Assembly: GCA_021613375.1 (NCBI GenBank)
Contig: CM038702.1
Coordinates: 27,325,349-27,389,348, forward strand
Source: Megaleporinus macrocephalus
Taxonomy: Eukaryota; Chordata; Actinopteri; Characiformes; Anostomidae
DNA length: 64,000 nucleotides
Direction of reading: 5' to 3'
Shown: positions 61,701 to 64,000 of the stretch, in pieces
How positions within the stretch are numbered: the first letter of the stretch is position 1
Layout: every line of letters starts with the position of its first letter
Made by a program: the position numbers and the translations under genes
Notes under the pieces: model-generated
The model's input: the letters and a program-made list of their open reading frames with translations, nothing else
What the model was told of the DNA's origin: nothing
Database searches by the model: none

Positions 61701-63193
61701 CCACTTTATTAGAAACACCTACCATGCACTTCCTCTCGCCAGCCACTGTATTAAAAACACCTACCTTGTACTTCCACTCACTGGCCAGTTTATTAGAAAC
61801 TCCTACCTTGTACTTACACTCACTGGCTACTGTATTAGAAACACCTACCATGTACTTTCCTTCACTGGCCACTTTATTAGAAACACCTACCTTGTACTTA
61901 CACTTACTGGCCAGTTTATTAGAAACTCCTACCTTGTACTTAGACTCACTGGCTACTGTATTAGAAACACCTACCATGTACTTTCCTTAACTGGCCACTT
62001 TATTAGAAACACCTACCTTGTACTTACACTCACTGGCCACTTTATTAGAAACACCTACCATGCACTTCCTCTCGCCGGCAACTGTATTAAAAACACCTAC
62101 CTTGTACTTCCACTCACTGGCCACTTTATTAGAAACACCTACCTTGTACTTACACTTACTGGCCACTTTATTAGAAACACCTACCTTGTACTTACACTTA
62201 CTGGCCACTTTATTAGAAACACCAACCATGTACTTTCCGTCACTGGCCACTTTATTAGAAACACCTACATTGTACTTACACTTACTGGCCACTTTATTAC
62301 AAACATCTACCCTGTACTTCCACTCACTAGCCACTTTATTAGAAACACCTACCTTGTACTTACACTCACTGGCTACTGTATTAGAAACACCTACCTTGTA
62401 CTTTCCGTCACTGGCCACTTCATTAGAAACACCTACCATGTACTTTCCGTCACTGGCCACTTTATTAGAAACACCTACCAAGCACTTCCTCTCGCCGGCC
62501 ACTGTATTAAAAACACCTACCTTGTACTTACACTCACTGGCCACTTTATTAGAAACACCTACCATGCACTTCCTCTCGCCGGCCACTGTATTAAAAACAC
62601 CTACCTTGTACTTCCACTCACTGGCCAGTTTATTAGAAACTCCTACCTTGTACTTACACTCACTGGCTACTGTATTAGAAACACCTACCATGTACTTTCC
62701 TTCACTGGCCACTTTATTAGAAACACCTACCTTGTACTTACACTTACTGGCCAGTTTATTAGAAACTACTACCTTGTACTTACACTCACTGGCTACTGTA
62801 TTAGAAACACCTACCATGTACTTTCCTTAACTGGCCACTTTATTAGAAACACCTACCTTGTACTTACACTCACTGGCCACTTTATTAGAAACACCTAACA
62901 TGCACTTCCTCTCGCCGACCACTGTATTAAAAACACCTACCTTGTACTTCCACTCACTGGCCACTTTATTAGAAACACCTACCTTGTACTTACACTTACT
63001 GGCCACTTTATTGGAAACACCTACCTTGTACTTACACTTACTGGCCACTTTATTAGAAACACCTACCATGTACTTTCCGTCACTGGCCACTTTATTAGAA
63101 ACACCTACATTGTACTTACACTTACTGGCCACTTTATTAGAAACATCTACCCTGTACTTCCACTCACTAGCCACTTTATTAGAAACACCTACC
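58741..63193 (+). repeat. Higher-order repeat of 35-36 units (about 1470-1513 bp) in the satellite
   Basis: The variant ATGCACTTCCTCTCGCCAGC occurs at 58741, 60254 and 61724. The last two are exactly 1470 bp (35 units) apart, and the following unit order is the same for several hundred bases. The first interval is 1513 bp, one extra unit plus one inserted A near 59862, which also breaks the long reading frame. The third copy diverges in unit order after about 61990. Confidence 0.88.
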
Positions 63194-64000
63194 TTGTACT
63201 TACACTCACTGGCTACTGTATTAGAAACACCTACCTTGTACTTTCCGTCACTGGCCACTTCATTAGAAACACCTACCATGTACTTTCACTCACTGGCCAC
63301 TTTATTAGAAACACCTACCATGCACTTCCTCTCGCCGGCCACTGTATTAAAAACACCTACCTTGTACTTACACTCACTGGCCACTTTATTAGAAACACCT
63401 ACCATGCACTTCCTCCCGCTGGCCACTTTATTAGAAACACCTACCTTGTACTTACACTCACTGGCCATTTTATTAGAAACACATACCTTGTACTTCCACT
63501 CACTGGCCACTTTATTAGAAACATCTACCTTGTACTTACACTCACTGGCCACTTTATTAGAAACACCTACCATGCACTTCCTCTCGCCGGCCACTGTATT
63601 AAAAACACCTACCTTGTTCTTACACTCACTGGCCACTTCATTAGAAACACCTACCTTGTTCTTACACTCACTGGCCACTTTATTAGAAACACCTACCATG
63701 TACTTCCTCTCGCCGGCCACTTCATTAGAAACACCTACCTTGTACTTACACTCACTGGCCACTTTATTAGAAACACCTACCATGCACTTCCTCTCACCGG
63801 CCACTGTATTAAAAACACCTACCTTGTACTTACACTCACTGGCCACTTCATTAGAAACACCTACCATGCACTTCCTCTCGCCGGCCACTTCATTAGAAAC
63901 ACCTACCTTGTACTTACAGTCACTGGCCACTTTATTAGAAACATCTACCTTGTACTTACACTCACTGGCTACTGTATTAGAAACACCTACCATGTACTTT

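Larger units (their letters stand above)
53380..64000 (+). repeat. 42-bp satellite array (about 250 units, continues past window)
   Basis: The unit is ACTGGCCACTTTATTAGAAA followed by CACCTACCTTGTACTTACACTC (42 bp). Main variants are TGTACTTCCACTC, TGTACTTTCCGTC, TGCACTTCCTCTCGCC and a GCCGGCCACTGTATTAAAAA form. It starts at 53380 with a copy reading CACTCACTGTCCACTTTATT after TA, and runs to the window end. Since 42 is 14 codons and the unit lacks stops in three frames, long repetitive open frames occur on both strands: plus 58068-59906 and 59791-62898, minus 58095-59288 and others, with 14-residue periods such as TGHFIRNTYLVLTL. They have no start context, no complexity and no homology, and should not be annotated as proteins. 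Confidence 0.97.

Noticed and set aside
53203..62898. Long plus-strand open frames of 320, 470, 612 and 1035 codons in the satellite
   Set aside because: They are products of a 42-bp tandem repeat. The same DNA is open in three frames on both strands, composition is purely repetitive, and frames break only where indels occur.
53380..64000. CRISPR-like regular repeats
   Set aside because: Units are directly head to tail with no unique spacers, and the genome is eukaryotic.

Overview
This is vertebrate nuclear DNA, almost certainly from a teleost fish. It is AT-rich, full of dinucleotide microsatellites and minisatellites, and carries decayed copies of at least five Tc1-like transposon families of the kinds common in ray-finned fish. 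Several dispersed repeats (around 11.8 kb and 44.9 kb) resemble ones I associate with otophysan fish such as characins and catfishes. That narrower placement is from memory and is only a suggestion. Nothing bacterial, plasmid-like or phage-like is present.

Only one protein-coding exon is recognisable. On the minus strand at 12995-13192 lies the first coding exon of nav3 (neuron navigator 3, long isoform). It is a 66-codon exon that begins with the NAV3 N-terminus and ends at a consensus splice donor in phase 0. The gene is read leftwards. Positions 1-12994 are therefore the start of nav3 intron 1, and everything right of about 13.2 kb is nav3 5' UTR, promoter and upstream intergenic DNA. No second nav3 exon was seen in the window. 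One further minus-strand candidate terminal exon (16450-16787) and a short plus-strand open stretch at the left edge (89-187) are weak.

Layout: 0.6-2.4 kb, two Tc1 remnants; 8.6-9.5 kb, an array of a 73-bp minisatellite; 10.0-12.9 kb, two duplicated segments and a dispersed repeat; 13.0-14.7 kb, nav3 exon 1, CpG-rich 5' region and long pyrimidine tracts; 18.5 kb, a perfect hairpin; 20.1 kb, a second, inverted 73-bp array; 22.5-23.4 kb, a third Tc1 family; 24.0-28.1 kb, simple and degenerate tandem repeats; 28.3-29.4 kb, a fourth Tc1 family sitting in a TA microsatellite; 32.5-34.0 kb, a third, indel-rich 73-bp array followed by a compact CArG-box/TATA cluster; 35.4-35.7 kb, a LINE-like 3' end; 37.5-40.4 kb, a fifth Tc1 family split by a 1585-bp solo LTR with a 5-bp target duplication; 42.6-44.1 kb, a 31-bp minisatellite rich in CCAAT motifs; 50.4-50.9 kb, a MITE-like element.

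The last 10.6 kb (about 53.38 kb to the window end) is one continuous satellite of a 42-bp unit. The unit resembles the terminal inverted repeat of a Tc1/mariner-type transposon. It shows higher-order structure (168-bp and 1470-bp super-repeats). Because 42 is a multiple of three, it creates long open frames (up to 1035 codons) on both strands that are very unlikely to be genes. The part between about 53.95 and 58.06 kb is riddled with single-base indels and looks like unpolished long-read sequence.
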